In this document: piece by piece, positions 1-9,068 of the stretch
Layout: each line of letters begins with the position of its first letter
Numbering within the stretch: the first letter of the stretch is position 1
Assembly (NCBI RefSeq): GCF_012911935.1
Contig: NZ_JAAXLA010000012.1
Span: 51,512-115,511 of the forward strand
Source: Pseudonocardia acidicola
Lineage (GTDB): Bacteria; Actinomycetota; Actinomycetes; Mycobacteriales; Pseudonocardiaceae
Reading direction: 5' to 3'
Length of the DNA: 64,000 bases
Program-made: the position numbers and the translations under genes
The notes under the pieces: model-generated
Database searches by the model: none
What the model saw: only the letters and a program-made list of their open reading frames with translations
Told to the model about the DNA's origin: nothing

Positions 1-1
1 C

Positions 2-733
2 GAGGCGCCGTCGTTGTGGGGCGGCAACGCCCAGTACCTGCATCTGCCGGCCAACGCGGTCCTGCACCGGCTGCCCGCGGGACTGTCGACCGCGCTCGCG
101 GTATGGGCGCTGCCGCTGGCCAACGCGCTGGACTGGACGCTCGGCGCCGGGGCGCTGCAGCCGGGGGAGGACGTCGTGGTGCTCGGGCCGGGCTATCACG
201 GCCTCGCCGCGGTGGCCGCCGCCCGGCACGGCGGCGCGGCGACGGTGCTGGCCTGCGGGCTGGCCTCCGACCGGGCCCGGCTGCGGATCGCGCGTGACCT
301 CGGCGCGGCCACGGCCGAGACCGGGCAGGAGGCCGCGACGCTGCGCGGGCTCACCGGTGACGGGCTCGCCGACGTGGTGTTCGACCTGGCCGGCGGCGAC
401 GCGGCCAGCGTGGCCACCGGCCTCGCGCTGCTGCGCCCGGGTGGGCGGCTGGTGATCGGCGGCATCAAGTCCCCCGCCGCGTTCGAGCTGGACGCGGCCG
501 ACCTGGTGCGCCGGGTGCTCACCGTCCGGGCCGTGCGCGGCCGGGCTCCCGAGCGCGTCGCTCAGGCGGTCGCGGTGCTCGGGTCCGGCGGTGCGGGGCT
601 GGCCGCGGTCCCGACCGCGCACGTCGGGCTCGACGGAGTCGGGGAGATGCTCGACCGGCTCGCGGCGGGGCAGGGGCCGGACACCCCGCACGTCGTGGTC
701 CGGCCGTGGCCGGACGGAGAGGAGACGCTGTGA
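2..733 (+). CDS. Zinc-type/MDR alcohol dehydrogenase, C-terminal part (cut by window edge)
   Basis: The reading frame is open from the window edge, so the N-terminal catalytic (GroES-like) domain lies outside. The 243 visible residues are the NAD(P)-binding half of a medium-chain dehydrogenase/reductase: a Rossmann glycine motif (GPGYHGLAAV), an acidic/basic strand end, and the usual late GGRLVIGG turn. The family oxidises alcohols or reduces carbonyls with NAD(P). The stop overlaps the next start (GTGA), so it is the first visible gene of a four-gene operon with a 2Fe-2S reductase and an MFS carrier, which suggests catabolism of an imported small molecule. Substrate cannot be told. Confidence 0.8.
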   Translation, partial: EAPSLWGGNAQYLHLPANAVLHRLPAGLSTALAVWALPLANALDWTLGAGALQPGEDVVVLGPGYHGLAAVAAARHGGAATVLACGLASDRARLRIARDLGAATAETGQEAATLRGLTGDGLADVVFDLAGGDAASVATGLALLRPGGRLVIGGIKSPAAFELDAADLVRRVLTVRAVRGRAPERVAQAVAVLGSGGAGLAAVPTAHVGLDGVGEMLDRLAAGQGPDTPHVVVRPWPDGEETL

Positions 734-1158
734 CCAGGAGGTCCTACGAGGCCCGGGTGGTGCTGGCCCCGCTCGGTGCGTCCGGCTCGGGTGTGGCGCG
801 GGGATCTGCGGAGCTCGGACTGGAGGGCGTGGCGACCTACCAGGGGGCCGGCGGCAACGGCCACGGGCTGGAGGCGACCGCAGCCGGGGCCGACGTCGTG
901 GTACTGCTCGCCGCCGATCTCACCGAGGTCGACGCGGCGTACGTCGACCGGATCGGCACCGTCGCCCGCCTCGCCGGCTGTCTCGTCGCCGCCGTCGTGG
1001 TGGATGACGGGCACGGGCCGCTGACCGGCCCGGGGATGACCTCGCTGCGCGAGGCCGTCGACATGCTCGTGGTGGTGCGCAGCGTGCGGCTCGCAGCGTC
1101 GTTCCTCGACGTGGTGCGGGGCGGCTCGGCGCCCCGGCCCAGCGCGCAGGGGGCGTGA
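730..1158 (+). CDS. Small FtsZ-like/Rossmann-type protein of unknown function
   Basis: This 142-residue protein starts at a GTG overlapping the preceding stop. It has four hydrophobic strands (VVLAPLG, DVVVLLAADL, CLVAAVVV, DMLVVVRS). Their order and the final 'SLREAVDMLVVV' helix-strand unit recall the N-terminal GTPase domain of FtsZ, but the glycine-rich GGGTGTG GTP-binding signature is absent and there is no tubulin C-terminal domain. It sits between a dehydrogenase and an electron-transfer reductase, so it probably serves the same catabolic pathway rather than cell division. The FtsZ resemblance is judged by eye. Its function is unknown. Confidence 0.65.
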   Translation: MTRRSYEARVVLAPLGASGSGVARGSAELGLEGVATYQGAGGNGHGLEATAAGADVVVLLAADLTEVDAAYVDRIGTVARLAGCLVAAVVVDDGHGPLTGPGMTSLREAVDMLVVVRSVRLAASFLDVVRGGSAPRPSAQGA

Positions 1159-1159
1159 G

Positions 1160-2125
1160 GTGACCGCAGTGCTCACCGCCGAGGCCCCAGCGGGCACCCG
1201 GACGCTGCTGGTCCAGCGCGCGAGCTGGGAGGCCGACGGCGTGCTGGCGCTGCGGCTGGTCGACCCGGGCGGCGCCGCGTTGCCGCAGTGGTCGCCCGGC
1301 GCGCACGTCGACCTGGTGCTGGCGTCGGGGCTGGTGCGCCAGTACTCGCTGTGCGGCGACCCTGCCGACCGGTCCTGCTATCTGGTCGCGGTCCGCCGGG
1401 AGCCGGCCGGGCGCGGCGGCTCCGCCGAGGTGCATGCGACCGCGCTCGTCGGCACCACGCTGGGCGTACGTGGCCCGCGCAACCGGTTCGAGCTCGTCGA
1501 CGCTCCCGCCTACCTGCTGCTCGCCGGCGGCATCGGGATCACCCCACTGCTGCCCATGCTGGTCGAGATCCGCCGCCGCGGGCGGCCCTGCGAGCTCTGG
1601 TACGGCGGCCGTGACCGGGCGTCGATGCCGTTCGTGGACCGGTTGCGCCGCCTGCACCCGGACGGCGTGCACATCGTGCCGCAGGACGAGTGCGGTCTGC
1701 TCGACGTCGCCGGGCTCACCGCGGCCGCCGCCCCCGGCACGGCGGTCTACTGCTGCGGGCCGGAGGGGCTGCTGCGCGCCGCCGAGCAGGCCTGCGGCGA
1801 GCTGGACCTGCACACCGAGCGGTTCGCCGCCACGGCCGCGCCCGCGGTGGCGGCCGGGGGCGCGTTCGAGGTCGAGCTGCGCAGGTCCGGCACGGTGCTC
1901 GCGGTGCCCCCGGACCGGACACTGCTCGACGTCGTCCGGGCGGCGGGCGCCGACGTGCTGTCCTCCTGCGAGGACGGCTTCTGCGGCACCTGCGAGGTCC
2001 GGGTGCTCGACGGCGAGCCGGAGCACCACGACACGATCCTCAGCGCCGCCGAGCGGGGCCGCGGCGAGACGATGATGATCTGCGTCGGCCGCTCCCGCAG
2101 CCCGCGCCTCGTGCTCGACCTGTGA
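1160..2125 (+). CDS. PDR/VanB-family oxidoreductase (flavin and 2Fe-2S reductase)
   Basis: A 321-residue single-chain reductase of the phthalate dioxygenase reductase/VanB type. In order: flavin-binding barrel with RQYSL (about 50-60), NAD-binding domain with GGIGITPLLPM (about 120-130), and a C-terminal plant-type ferredoxin with the cysteine pattern CEDGFCGTCEV and a later Cys (ICVG). Such proteins pass electrons from NAD(P)H through FMN and 2Fe-2S to a Rieske oxygenase. No oxygenase component is visible here; it may lie upstream of the window. It follows the FtsZ-like gene by one base and overlaps the transporter start. Confidence 0.9.
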   Translation: MTAVLTAEAPAGTRTLLVQRASWEADGVLALRLVDPGGAALPQWSPGAHVDLVLASGLVRQYSLCGDPADRSCYLVAVRREPAGRGGSAEVHATALVGTTLGVRGPRNRFELVDAPAYLLLAGGIGITPLLPMLVEIRRRGRPCELWYGGRDRASMPFVDRLRRLHPDGVHIVPQDECGLLDVAGLTAAAAPGTAVYCCGPEGLLRAAEQACGELDLHTERFAATAAPAVAAGGAFEVELRRSGTVLAVPPDRTLLDVVRAAGADVLSSCEDGFCGTCEVRVLDGEPEHHDTILSAAERGRGETMMICVGRSRSPRLVLDL

Positions 2126-3306
2126 GCGCCCCTACCGAGGCGCCGCCACGGGGTTTCGCCACGCTGCTGGTCCTGACCATGGGCGCCGGTCCGCTGGCGC
2201 TCTACGCGATCACCGCGCTGTCGCCGTTGCTGGTGCACGACCTCGGGCTCTCGCGGGCGTCGCTGGGGGCGTTGGCCGGGGCCGCGTTCCTCGTCGCGGC
2301 GGTCTGCGCGGTGCTCGGTGGTTCGCTCGCCGACCGGGTGCCGGAGCGGCTGGTCACGGCGTTCGTGCTCGTCGGCGGGGGTGTGGCGCTCGGGCTGGTG
2401 ACCGTCGCGTCCGGTCTGGGGTGGCTGCTGGCGGCCGTGGTCGTGTCGGGCGCGGCGCAGTCGTTGTCCAACCCGGTGACCAACCGGCTGGTGTCGGCGC
2501 ACGTCCCGCCCGAGCGGCTGGGCCTGCTCGTCGGGGTCAAGCAGTCGGGGGTTCAGCTCGGACAGCTCGCGGCCGGCGCCGCGCTCCCCGGCCTCGCCGC
2601 GCTCGCCGGGTGGCGGACCGCGACCGCGTGCACCGCCGTCGTCGCGACGTCGGGGCTGTTGCTGGTCCGCCGCGCCGTGCCCGGACGCGTCGTCTCCGCC
2701 ACCGGGGCGTCGCGGGGCGGCCGGGCGCGGATACCCGCGGACGTGTGGTGGTTGCTCGGCTACACCGTGCTCACTGCGTCCGCGCTGCAGGCGACCAACG
2801 TCTACCTGCCGTTGTTCGCGCACGACTCGCTCGGGATCGGCGTGGCCGTCGCCGGGGCGACCGCGGCGGTCGCGGGCGGGGCGGGCGTCGTGGCCCGTAT
2901 CGGCTGGTCGCGGGTCGCCGGCGGGTCCGACGGCCAGCGCCCGCTGCTGATCGGCCTCGCGAGTGCCGCAGCCGGGGGAGCGTTGCTGCTGGTCGCCGCG
3001 GAGCGACTCGGGCTCGCCTGGCTGGTGTGGCCGGCGGCGCTGGTGCACGGGGCGACGGCGCTCGGGTCGAACGCGGTCGTCATGCTCGCCGTGGTGCGAC
3101 GGGCCCGCGGGGGTGCCGTGGGTGGGGCATCGGCCGTGCTCGCCTTCGGCCTCTACGCGGGGTTCGCGACGGGGCCGGCGGTGTTCGGGCAGGCGGTGGA
3201 CGGCAGCGTCCACTTCGCACCCGCCTGGGCGGTGGTGGCCGCCGTGTACCTGGCCGCGGCGCTCGTCGTGGCGGTCTGGGCCCGGGTGGCCCGGTCCACA
3301 CCGTGA
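2122..3306 (+). CDS. MFS transporter
   Basis: Predicted inner-membrane carrier of 394 residues, with about 12 hydrophobic segments and the MFS loop signature 'GGSLADRVPERLV' between helices 2 and 3. The GTG start at 2122 overlaps the stop of the reductase gene (GTGA), so it belongs to the upstream catabolic operon and probably imports its substrate or exports an intermediate. The second half carries the usual weaker repeat of the first. The gene ends 131 bp before the convergently read nitrile hydratase genes. Specificity cannot be inferred. Confidence 0.85.
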   Translation: MSAPTEAPPRGFATLLVLTMGAGPLALYAITALSPLLVHDLGLSRASLGALAGAAFLVAAVCAVLGGSLADRVPERLVTAFVLVGGGVALGLVTVASGLGWLLAAVVVSGAAQSLSNPVTNRLVSAHVPPERLGLLVGVKQSGVQLGQLAAGAALPGLAALAGWRTATACTAVVATSGLLLVRRAVPGRVVSATGASRGGRARIPADVWWLLGYTVLTASALQATNVYLPLFAHDSLGIGVAVAGATAAVAGGAGVVARIGWSRVAGGSDGQRPLLIGLASAAAGGALLLVAAERLGLAWLVWPAALVHGATALGSNAVVMLAVVRRARGGAVGGASAVLAFGLYAGFATGPAVFGQAVDGSVHFAPAWAVVAAVYLAAALVVAVWARVARSTP

Positions 3307-3437
3307 GCTGTCGGCCGACGGGCCCGACGTGGTCACCGTCGAGGGCCTGGCATCCGGCTGGCAGCTCTCCCCGGTGCGCCGACGGCCTGAGCGACGCCCG
3401 CCGAGCGTCACGTCACGGTGGTCTGCCCAAGATCGAA

Positions 3438-4112
3438 CTACCGTGGTGCGGCACTCGCCGCTTCGAGGTAGCTCTCCCACGCGTCGATGGAGACGGTGAG
3501 GGTCGGGTCGGCGCCGCGGCCCCAGAGCTCGTGCGCGTCGAACCGGATCGTGTAGAGCCACTGGGGGTGCTCACCCGCGCCGTGGGCATTGGTGTCGGGC
3601 AGGACGAACACGCCGCGGACCGCCTCGATCACGCCGTGCTTGTCCCGGGCGTAGCGGGGCAGCCGGGTGTGCCCCGTCGGGTGCTCGTTGCGGGTGCGCA
3701 CCGGGTCGCCGACCGCGAACCGGGCCGGCGCGGCCGCGGGCCGGTCGTAGGGCGTGCCCGCGGCCAGCAGCGCCGGGGTGTCGGCCGCGCCGAGCACCCG
3801 ACGCACCGGCCGGCCCGGGCCGAGCGAGCGCCCGGCGGCCAGTTCCTCGGCGGAGACCAGGCCGTGGTCGACGAGGAGGCGCTCCAGCCCCTTCGTCCAG
3901 ATCTCGTAGTAGGTCGAGCCGAGGTAGTCGGCCGGGTGCAGGCTCTCCCGCGCGTACCGGCTCGCGTCGATCGACCAGGTGCCCGTCGCGCCGGCGGCGA
4001 GGGTCAGCGCGAGCACCCGCTTCTCCCAGTCGGCGTGGAACCGGACGTCCTCGGGCTCGGGCTCGACCGGGCCGAACCCCATCGCCCCGCCGAGGTCCTG
4101 TGCGCCGTTCAT
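3438..4112 (-). CDS. nthB: Nitrile hydratase beta subunit
   Basis: A 224-residue protein that opens with the family's typical start ([16 protein letters not shown]) and ends with the SH3-like barrel ([21 protein letters not shown], then [10 protein letters not shown]). The beta subunit supports the metal centre of the alpha subunit in hydrating nitriles to amides in the cytoplasm. I chose the ATG at 4112, which overlaps the alpha-subunit stop by four bases (ATGA); the longer open frame upstream has no family match. The order is alpha then beta. No activator/metallochaperone gene follows, although one usually does. Confidence 0.93.
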   Translation of the reverse strand: MNGAQDLGGAMGFGPVEPEPEDVRFHADWEKRVLALTLAAGATGTWSIDASRYARESLHPADYLGSTYYEIWTKGLERLLVDHGLVSAEELAAGRSLGPGRPVRRVLGAADTPALLAAGTPYDRPAAAPARFAVGDPVRTRNEHPTGHTRLPRYARDKHGVIEAVRGVFVLPDTNAHGAGEHPQWLYTIRFDAHELWGRGADPTLTVSIDAWESYLEAASAAPR

Positions 4113-4702
4113 CGGCCCGCCAATCCGGCGCCGATCATCGAGTCGCGGGTGACCAGTTCGGCGAGCTCGGCCTCGGAGAGATCCTCGGTGCCCGCGGGAC
4201 GCATCGGCACGACGAGGTAGCGGATCTCGGCGGTGGAGTCCCACACCCGGATCCGGGTGGACGGATCGAGGGTGACGCCGAAGTCGGCGAGCACGCCGCG
4301 CGGGTCGATCACGGCGCGCGAGCGGTAGGCCGGCGACTTGTACCAGACCGGCGGCAGTCCGAGGACCGACCACGGGTAGCACGAGCACAGGGTGCAGACC
4401 ACGAGGTTGTGCGTGGCCGTGGTGTTCTCGACCGCGACCATGTGCTCGCCCTGCCGCCCGGTGAACCCGAGCGAGGCGATCGCCGCGGTGGCGTCGGTGA
4501 GCAGCCAGGCGCGGTAGTCCGGGTCCACCCAGGACTTCGCGACGACCTGCGCGCCGTTGCGCGGCCCGACCTCCGACTCGTAGGTCCGGATGATGACGTC
4601 GAGCGCCGCCGGATCGACATAGCCCTTCTCGACGAGGATCGACTCGAGCGCCGCCACGCGGTGCGTGATGTCCGGACCGGGGACCTCAACGTCGCCTTGC
4701 AC
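4109..4702 (-). CDS. nthA: Nitrile hydratase alpha subunit, cobalt type
   Basis: A 197-residue metal-bearing subunit. The claw motif VCTLCSCY places Cys103, Cys106, Ser107 and Cys108; in the family the second and third cysteines are oxidised to sulfinate and sulfenate. Thr at the second position of CTLCSC is characteristic of cobalt enzymes, while Ser is usual for iron enzymes. The start is a GTG. It is divergent from the PLP enzyme at 4762 with 59 bp between them. No amidase, aldoxime dehydratase or cobalt transporter is adjacent, so the amide product must be handled elsewhere. Confidence 0.93.
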   Translation of the reverse strand: MQGDVEVPGPDITHRVAALESILVEKGYVDPAALDVIIRTYESEVGPRNGAQVVAKSWVDPDYRAWLLTDATAAIASLGFTGRQGEHMVAVENTTATHNLVVCTLCSCYPWSVLGLPPVWYKSPAYRSRAVIDPRGVLADFGVTLDPSTRIRVWDSTAEIRYLVVPMRPAGTEDLSEAELAELVTRDSMIGAGLAGR

Positions 4703-4761
4703 GATGGTGGAGGCTACCGGTGCGACATCTCGATCGCACCGGAGAACGGAGGCTCGCGCCG

Positions 4762-5736
4762 ATGGTCGACACCGCCGTCACGATCCACGACGTCGAGGAC
4801 GCCGCCGCGCGGATCCGCGGCGTGGCGCACCGGACGCCGGTCGTGCACTCGCGAACGATCGACGCCCTGGTCGGGGCCGAGGTCTTCCTCAAGTGCGAGA
4901 ACCTGCAGCGGATCGGTGCGTTCAAGTTCCGCGGTGCCTACAACGCGATCTCGCGGTTGGCGCCCGAGCAGGTGCGGCGCGGCGTGGTCACCTACTCGTC
5001 GGGCAACCACGCCCAGGCCGTCGCGTTGGCGGCGCGCGAACTCGGCAGCCGGGCGGTCATCGTCATGCCCGGCGACGCGCCACCGATCAAGCTCGCGGCG
5101 ACCGGCGGCTACGGTGCCGAGATCGTCAGCTACGACCGCTACACCGGCGACCGGGTCGCTATCGGGCAGCGGATCGCCGCGGAGCGCGGGCTCGCGATCA
5201 TCCCGCCCTACGACCATCCGCACGTGATCGCCGGGCAGGGCACCGCCGGCCTCGAGCTGATCGAGGAGGTCGGGACGCTCGACGCCCTGGTGGCGCCGGT
5301 CGGGGGCGGCGGGCTGATGGCGGGGTGCGCCACCGCGGCGACGTCCTTCGACAGCCGCATCCGCATGATCGGCGTCGAGCCGGAGAACGGCGACGACACC
5401 CGGCGCTCGCTCGCCGCCGGCCACCGGGTGCGGATCCCGGTGCCCCGCACCATCGCCGACGGCCAGGCCGCCGAGACCCCTGGTGAGCTGACGTTCGCGA
5501 TCAACCAGAAGCTGCTCGACGCCGTCGTGGTCGTCAGCGACGACGAGATCCGCGCCGCGATGGCCCTGGGGTTCGAGCGGCTGAAGATCGTCCTCGAACC
5601 CAGCGGCGCCACCGGGCTCGCCGCCCTGCTGGCCGGGCGCATCGAGTCGCTCCCGCGGCGCATCGGCGTCGTGCTCTCCGGCGGCAACATCGGGCTGGCC
5701 CAGTTCACGGCGCTGATGCAGACGGCCGGGTCGTGA
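4762..5736 (+). CDS. Threonine/serine dehydratase-like PLP enzyme
   Basis: A fold-type II PLP enzyme of 324 residues. Lys55 in the [10 protein letters not shown] motif is the cofactor lysine, SSGNHAQA binds the substrate carboxylate, and VGGGGLMAG is the phosphate-binding glycine loop; VLSGGNIG lies near the C-terminus. There is no ACT regulatory domain, so it resembles catabolic threonine dehydratases or threo-3-hydroxyaspartate ammonia-lyases rather than biosynthetic IlvA. I prefer the ATG at 4762 (GGAGG about 9 nt upstream) to an in-frame upstream start at 4720. The exact substrate (Thr, Ser or 3-hydroxyaspartate) is open. Confidence 0.85.
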   Translation: MVDTAVTIHDVEDAAARIRGVAHRTPVVHSRTIDALVGAEVFLKCENLQRIGAFKFRGAYNAISRLAPEQVRRGVVTYSSGNHAQAVALAARELGSRAVIVMPGDAPPIKLAATGGYGAEIVSYDRYTGDRVAIGQRIAAERGLAIIPPYDHPHVIAGQGTAGLELIEEVGTLDALVAPVGGGGLMAGCATAATSFDSRIRMIGVEPENGDDTRRSLAAGHRVRIPVPRTIADGQAAETPGELTFAINQKLLDAVVVVSDDEIRAAMALGFERLKIVLEPSGATGLAALLAGRIESLPRRIGVVLSGGNIGLAQFTALMQTAGS

Positions 5737-5773
5737 GCCGGATCCGGAAGCACGCGGCGCCCGCGGAGCACTC

Positions 5774-6250
5774 CTACATCTTCTTGGCGCCCGCCTTGAT
5801 GGCCTGGCGGATGCGGGAATAGGTGCCGCATCGGCAGATGTTGCGGATCTCGTCGAGGTCGTCGTCGGTGATGTCGCGGCCGGCGTCCCTCGCCTGCCTG
5901 ACCTTCGCGACGGCGGTCATGATCTGACCCGGCTGGCAGTATCCGCACTGGGCGACGTCCATCTCGAGCCAGGCTTCCTGCATCGGGTGCAGGTCTTTGC
6001 CGACGGTCGCCGGCAGGCCCTCGATCGTGGTGATCTCGTCGGTGGGCGCGATCTTCGAGACCGGCACCGAACAGGGGTTGAACGCCTTGCCGTTGATGTG
6101 GCTGGTGCAGGCCTTGCAGACGTCCAGGCCGCAGCCGTACTTCGGGCCGTGAACGCCCAGCAGATCGCGCAGCACCCACAGCAGCCGGACGTCGTCGTCG
6201 CAGTCGACCGAGACCTGGTTGCCGTTCAGGGTGAAGGTGTGTGTCGGCAC
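5774..6250 (-). CDS. 2Fe-2S subunit of an isoquinoline 1-oxidoreductase-type hydroxylase
   Basis: The 158-residue small subunit of a two-component molybdenum hydroxylase. The N-terminal plant-type ferredoxin carries CGLDVCKAC and a later Cys; the C-terminal helical domain carries the second cluster (CGYCQPG and CRCGTY). The 'CKACTSHINGKAFNPC' form is characteristic of IorA-like subunits paired with Tat-exported catalytic subunits. The GTG start follows the large-subunit stop by nine bases containing GGAG, so the two genes are translationally linked. It has no signal peptide of its own and is probably exported bound to the large subunit. Electrons then go to a respiratory acceptor. Confidence 0.9.
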   Translation of the reverse strand: MPTHTFTLNGNQVSVDCDDDVRLLWVLRDLLGVHGPKYGCGLDVCKACTSHINGKAFNPCSVPVSKIAPTDEITTIEGLPATVGKDLHPMQEAWLEMDVAQCGYCQPGQIMTAVAKVRQARDAGRDITDDDLDEIRNICRCGTYSRIRQAIKAGAKKM

Positions 6251-6259
6251 AGGGGCTCC

Positions 6260-8590
6260 TTAGTAGGCGTAGTCCAGGCCGTCGGTGGGTGACTGGGGCG
6301 ACGACGGCTCCGCCGGATACGGCTCGAAGCCGAGGGTGTTGTGGTTGATCGGGAACGAGGTCGGCATGGTTCCCGTGGCCCGGGCGTAGGCGCAGGCGAC
6401 CGCGGCGAACGCGGGCGCGACGGCCAGTTCGCCTGCGCCACCGGGCTTGCCCGTCGTGGTCGGCATGATGACGACCTGCATCTCCAGCGGTGTGTTCCAC
6501 TGCCGCGTGTAGAAGTAGTTGTCCCAGCTGCCTTCGAGCGGGATGCCGTTCTTGATGTGCAGGCTCGAGGTGAGCGCCATGGCGATGCCGTCGTTCATGC
6601 CGCCGATCATCTGTGCTTCCAGCCCGCGGGGATTGATGGCAAGGCCCGGGTCGACCACGATCAACGCCTTCGTCACGCGTGGACCGGTCACCGCGTCCCG
6701 GATCTTCCGATTCACGGTTTCGGGCCGGCAGTCGACCTCGGCCAGGACCGCGATGGCCCCTCGATATTCCGAGTGCAGCCCGATTCCCTGCGCGACCCCG
6801 TCAGGAAGTGATTTACCCCAGTCGCCGACATCGACGGCCTTCTCCAGTACGGCCTTCAACCGGTCGTCCCTGAGGAACGCGCGGCGGAAGTCCACCGCAT
6901 CCTGGCCCATCTTCGCGGCGAGTTGGTCGACGACGAGTTCCTGTGCACACACCACATTCGGCGAGTAGATGTTGCGCATGCTGCCGGTGTTGAACGTCAG
7001 CGGTACCTCGTTGAGCAGCTGCGTCGTGACGCCGAAGTTGTAGGGCGAGGACTGGGTCAGCTCGAAGATCGTCTGGGCGAAGCTCAGATTGCCGGCGATG
7101 GGCGCCTTGGCCGCCGTCGCGGTGATCATCTCTCCGAGTCCGTGGCTGAAGTCGGTCTGCACGCTGGTGTGCCGCTGCTCGTAGCTGACCACGTTTCCGC
7201 CCGCGTAGGTCGCGCGGATCTGGGCGAGGCACATCGGGTGGGTGCGGCCCTGCCGGAAGTCGTCGGTGCGCGACCACATCAGCTTGACCGGCTTGCCCAT
7301 CTTCTGCGACGCCTCGGCCGCCTCGGCGGCCACGTCGTGGAACAGGTGGCGTCCGAACGAGCCGCCGCCCTGGGTCACGTGGATCGTGACGGCGCTCGTC
7401 GGGAGGCCGAGCATCTGCGCGATCTCCTCCTGGGCGTCGATCGGCACCTTGAGGCTCGCCCAGATCTCGGCACGGTCGCGCCGGACGTCGGCGACCGCGC
7501 AGTCGGGCTCCAGCGGGCTGTTGCTGGCGAATGCGAACGTGAACTCGGCGTCGATCGAGCTCGTCAGCAGCTTCGGCACCGCCAGTGGCAGGGCCGCCGC
7601 CTTGAGCTTGGCCAGCACGGTGTCGTCGGATTCGTCGTCGACCGTGCCGGGGCCCCAGGTCACGTCCAGCGCCCGGATCGCGTCGATGCACTGGCCGAAG
7701 GTCTCCCCGCGCACCGCGACGCCGTGGGTGATCGCCGCGATATCGGTGATGCCGGGCAACTTCTTGACCTCGTCGGCGTTGTTGACCGATGTCACCGTGC
7801 CGTTGATCGTCGGTGGCCGGCGCACCATCGTCGGCTTCGCGTTCGGGATCTCGAGGTCCATCGCGAACGTCTTGCGGCCCGTCACGATGTCGAGCGCGTC
7901 GATGCGGTTCTGCGGCCTGCCGAGGATCGTGAACTGCGACGAGGGCTTGAGCAGCACCGAGGTCGAGGTCAGCGTGGACACGGCGGCCGGGACCGCGAGC
8001 GATCCGTAGGTCGTTGTCTTCCCGCTCGGGTGCGTGACCACGCCGCCCTTCGTGCTCAGCTCGGAGGCCGGCACCTTCCACTGTGCCGCCGCGGTGTCGA
8101 CCAATCGCTGCCGGGCGATCGCCGCCGCGGTACGGACCGGGACCCAGAGGCTGCGCATCGAGTTGGATCCGCCGGTGAGCTGGTTGAACACCAGTTCGGG
8201 ACGGGCATCCGCCAGCGTGACGGTGACCTTGTCCAGCGGCAGGTCCATCTCATCGGCGATCATCATGGCGACCGCGGTGGTCATGCCCTGTCCCACCTCC
8301 GCGCGGGGCACCGCGAACGACGCGGTGCCGTCGGAGTTCACCTGGATCGAGATCAGGTGCGAGGTCGGCGCCGCGGCGAGGTCCTGGAGATCGCCGAGAT
8401 CGAAAGCCTCCTCGGGCGCCGGGGCCGACGGAATCGCGGCCTCCGCCGAGTCGGGTTTGATCGATTCCCAGGTCACTCCGGCCGCCACCGCCAACGTCGG
8501 TGCTGCCAGTAGGTAACCGAGGAAGCGACGGCGGCCCATGTCGCGGCGTCCGGGGGCCGCTCGCAGGGGTGCACGGCGATGTGCGGGCAT
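6260..8590 (-). CDS. Tat-exported molybdopterin-binding subunit, IorB/aldehyde oxidase type
   Basis: A 776-residue catalytic subunit of a xanthine dehydrogenase-family enzyme. The N-terminus holds a twin-arginine signal (GRRRFLGYLLAAP), so the enzyme acts outside the membrane. Cofactor-binding glycine loops are visible (QGGGSFGRH), and the catalytic glutamate lies near the C-terminus in GGAGELAVAP. The start at 8590 has a good AGAAGGGAC site; an internal ATG at 8539 would still keep the Tat signal. There is no FAD subunit, as expected for IorAB enzymes. Aldehydes or N-heterocycles are possible substrates. A 478-bp regulatory region separates it from a divergent SDR gene. Confidence 0.9.
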   Translation of the reverse strand: MPAHRRAPLRAAPGRRDMGRRRFLGYLLAAPTLAVAAGVTWESIKPDSAEAAIPSAPAPEEAFDLGDLQDLAAAPTSHLISIQVNSDGTASFAVPRAEVGQGMTTAVAMMIADEMDLPLDKVTVTLADARPELVFNQLTGGSNSMRSLWVPVRTAAAIARQRLVDTAAAQWKVPASELSTKGGVVTHPSGKTTTYGSLAVPAAVSTLTSTSVLLKPSSQFTILGRPQNRIDALDIVTGRKTFAMDLEIPNAKPTMVRRPPTINGTVTSVNNADEVKKLPGITDIAAITHGVAVRGETFGQCIDAIRALDVTWGPGTVDDESDDTVLAKLKAAALPLAVPKLLTSSIDAEFTFAFASNSPLEPDCAVADVRRDRAEIWASLKVPIDAQEEIAQMLGLPTSAVTIHVTQGGGSFGRHLFHDVAAEAAEASQKMGKPVKLMWSRTDDFRQGRTHPMCLAQIRATYAGGNVVSYEQRHTSVQTDFSHGLGEMITATAAKAPIAGNLSFAQTIFELTQSSPYNFGVTTQLLNEVPLTFNTGSMRNIYSPNVVCAQELVVDQLAAKMGQDAVDFRRAFLRDDRLKAVLEKAVDVGDWGKSLPDGVAQGIGLHSEYRGAIAVLAEVDCRPETVNRKIRDAVTGPRVTKALIVVDPGLAINPRGLEAQMIGGMNDGIAMALTSSLHIKNGIPLEGSWDNYFYTRQWNTPLEMQVVIMPTTTGKPGGAGELAVAPAFAAVACAYARATGTMPTSFPINHNTLGFEPYPAEPSSPQSPTDGLDYAY

Positions 8591-9068
8591 CGACAGTCCC
8601 TTCTTCTTGCCTGAACGGGAGAGCAGCGGGTGCCGTCAGGTCAGATGCCGACTCAACGAGCTATGTCAGCAGCGGATGCGACCGAATTGACAGCAGGAGC
8701 GGTAAAGGAGCATTTACGAACACGGAAAGTCACAAAATCGGCCGTGTGGGTGCCGGTCGGCATCCATGTAGAAGCGGGAGCAATCTGGCAGTGAGAGCGA
8801 ATCGGCAGCTTTCGACCGGGGTCGTCGACGCTGCGGGCCTCCGGCGGATCACCCGGGCGTGTGTCGCTGTTCGTCCGCATGTCAGCCGGGCGACCGGAAG
8901 CACGCCCCCGGTGGCGATCGTGCGCACGTCAGGGCCCGGCCGCGCCCGGCGGCTGCGCCGCGACGCATGCATCCGGCCCTGGCGGGAACCATCCGGTGCC
9001 GACGGGCGGGGGTGCGCCTCAGTCCGGGCGCGATCGGCCGGACGGACCCGGACCCGGGAGGAGCAACG
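8591..9068. other. Long divergent intergenic region
   Basis: These 478 bp separate the exported molybdenum hydroxylase operon (minus) from the SDR gene (plus). The stretch 8650-8760 is noticeably richer in A/T than the surroundings and holds a small inverted repeat, GTAAA-6-TTTAC, at 8702-8717, and a TTGACA hexamer near 8687. These could be promoter elements, but I cannot assign a convincing -10. I see no conserved coding sequence; the open frames here look like chance. Confidence 0.4.
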
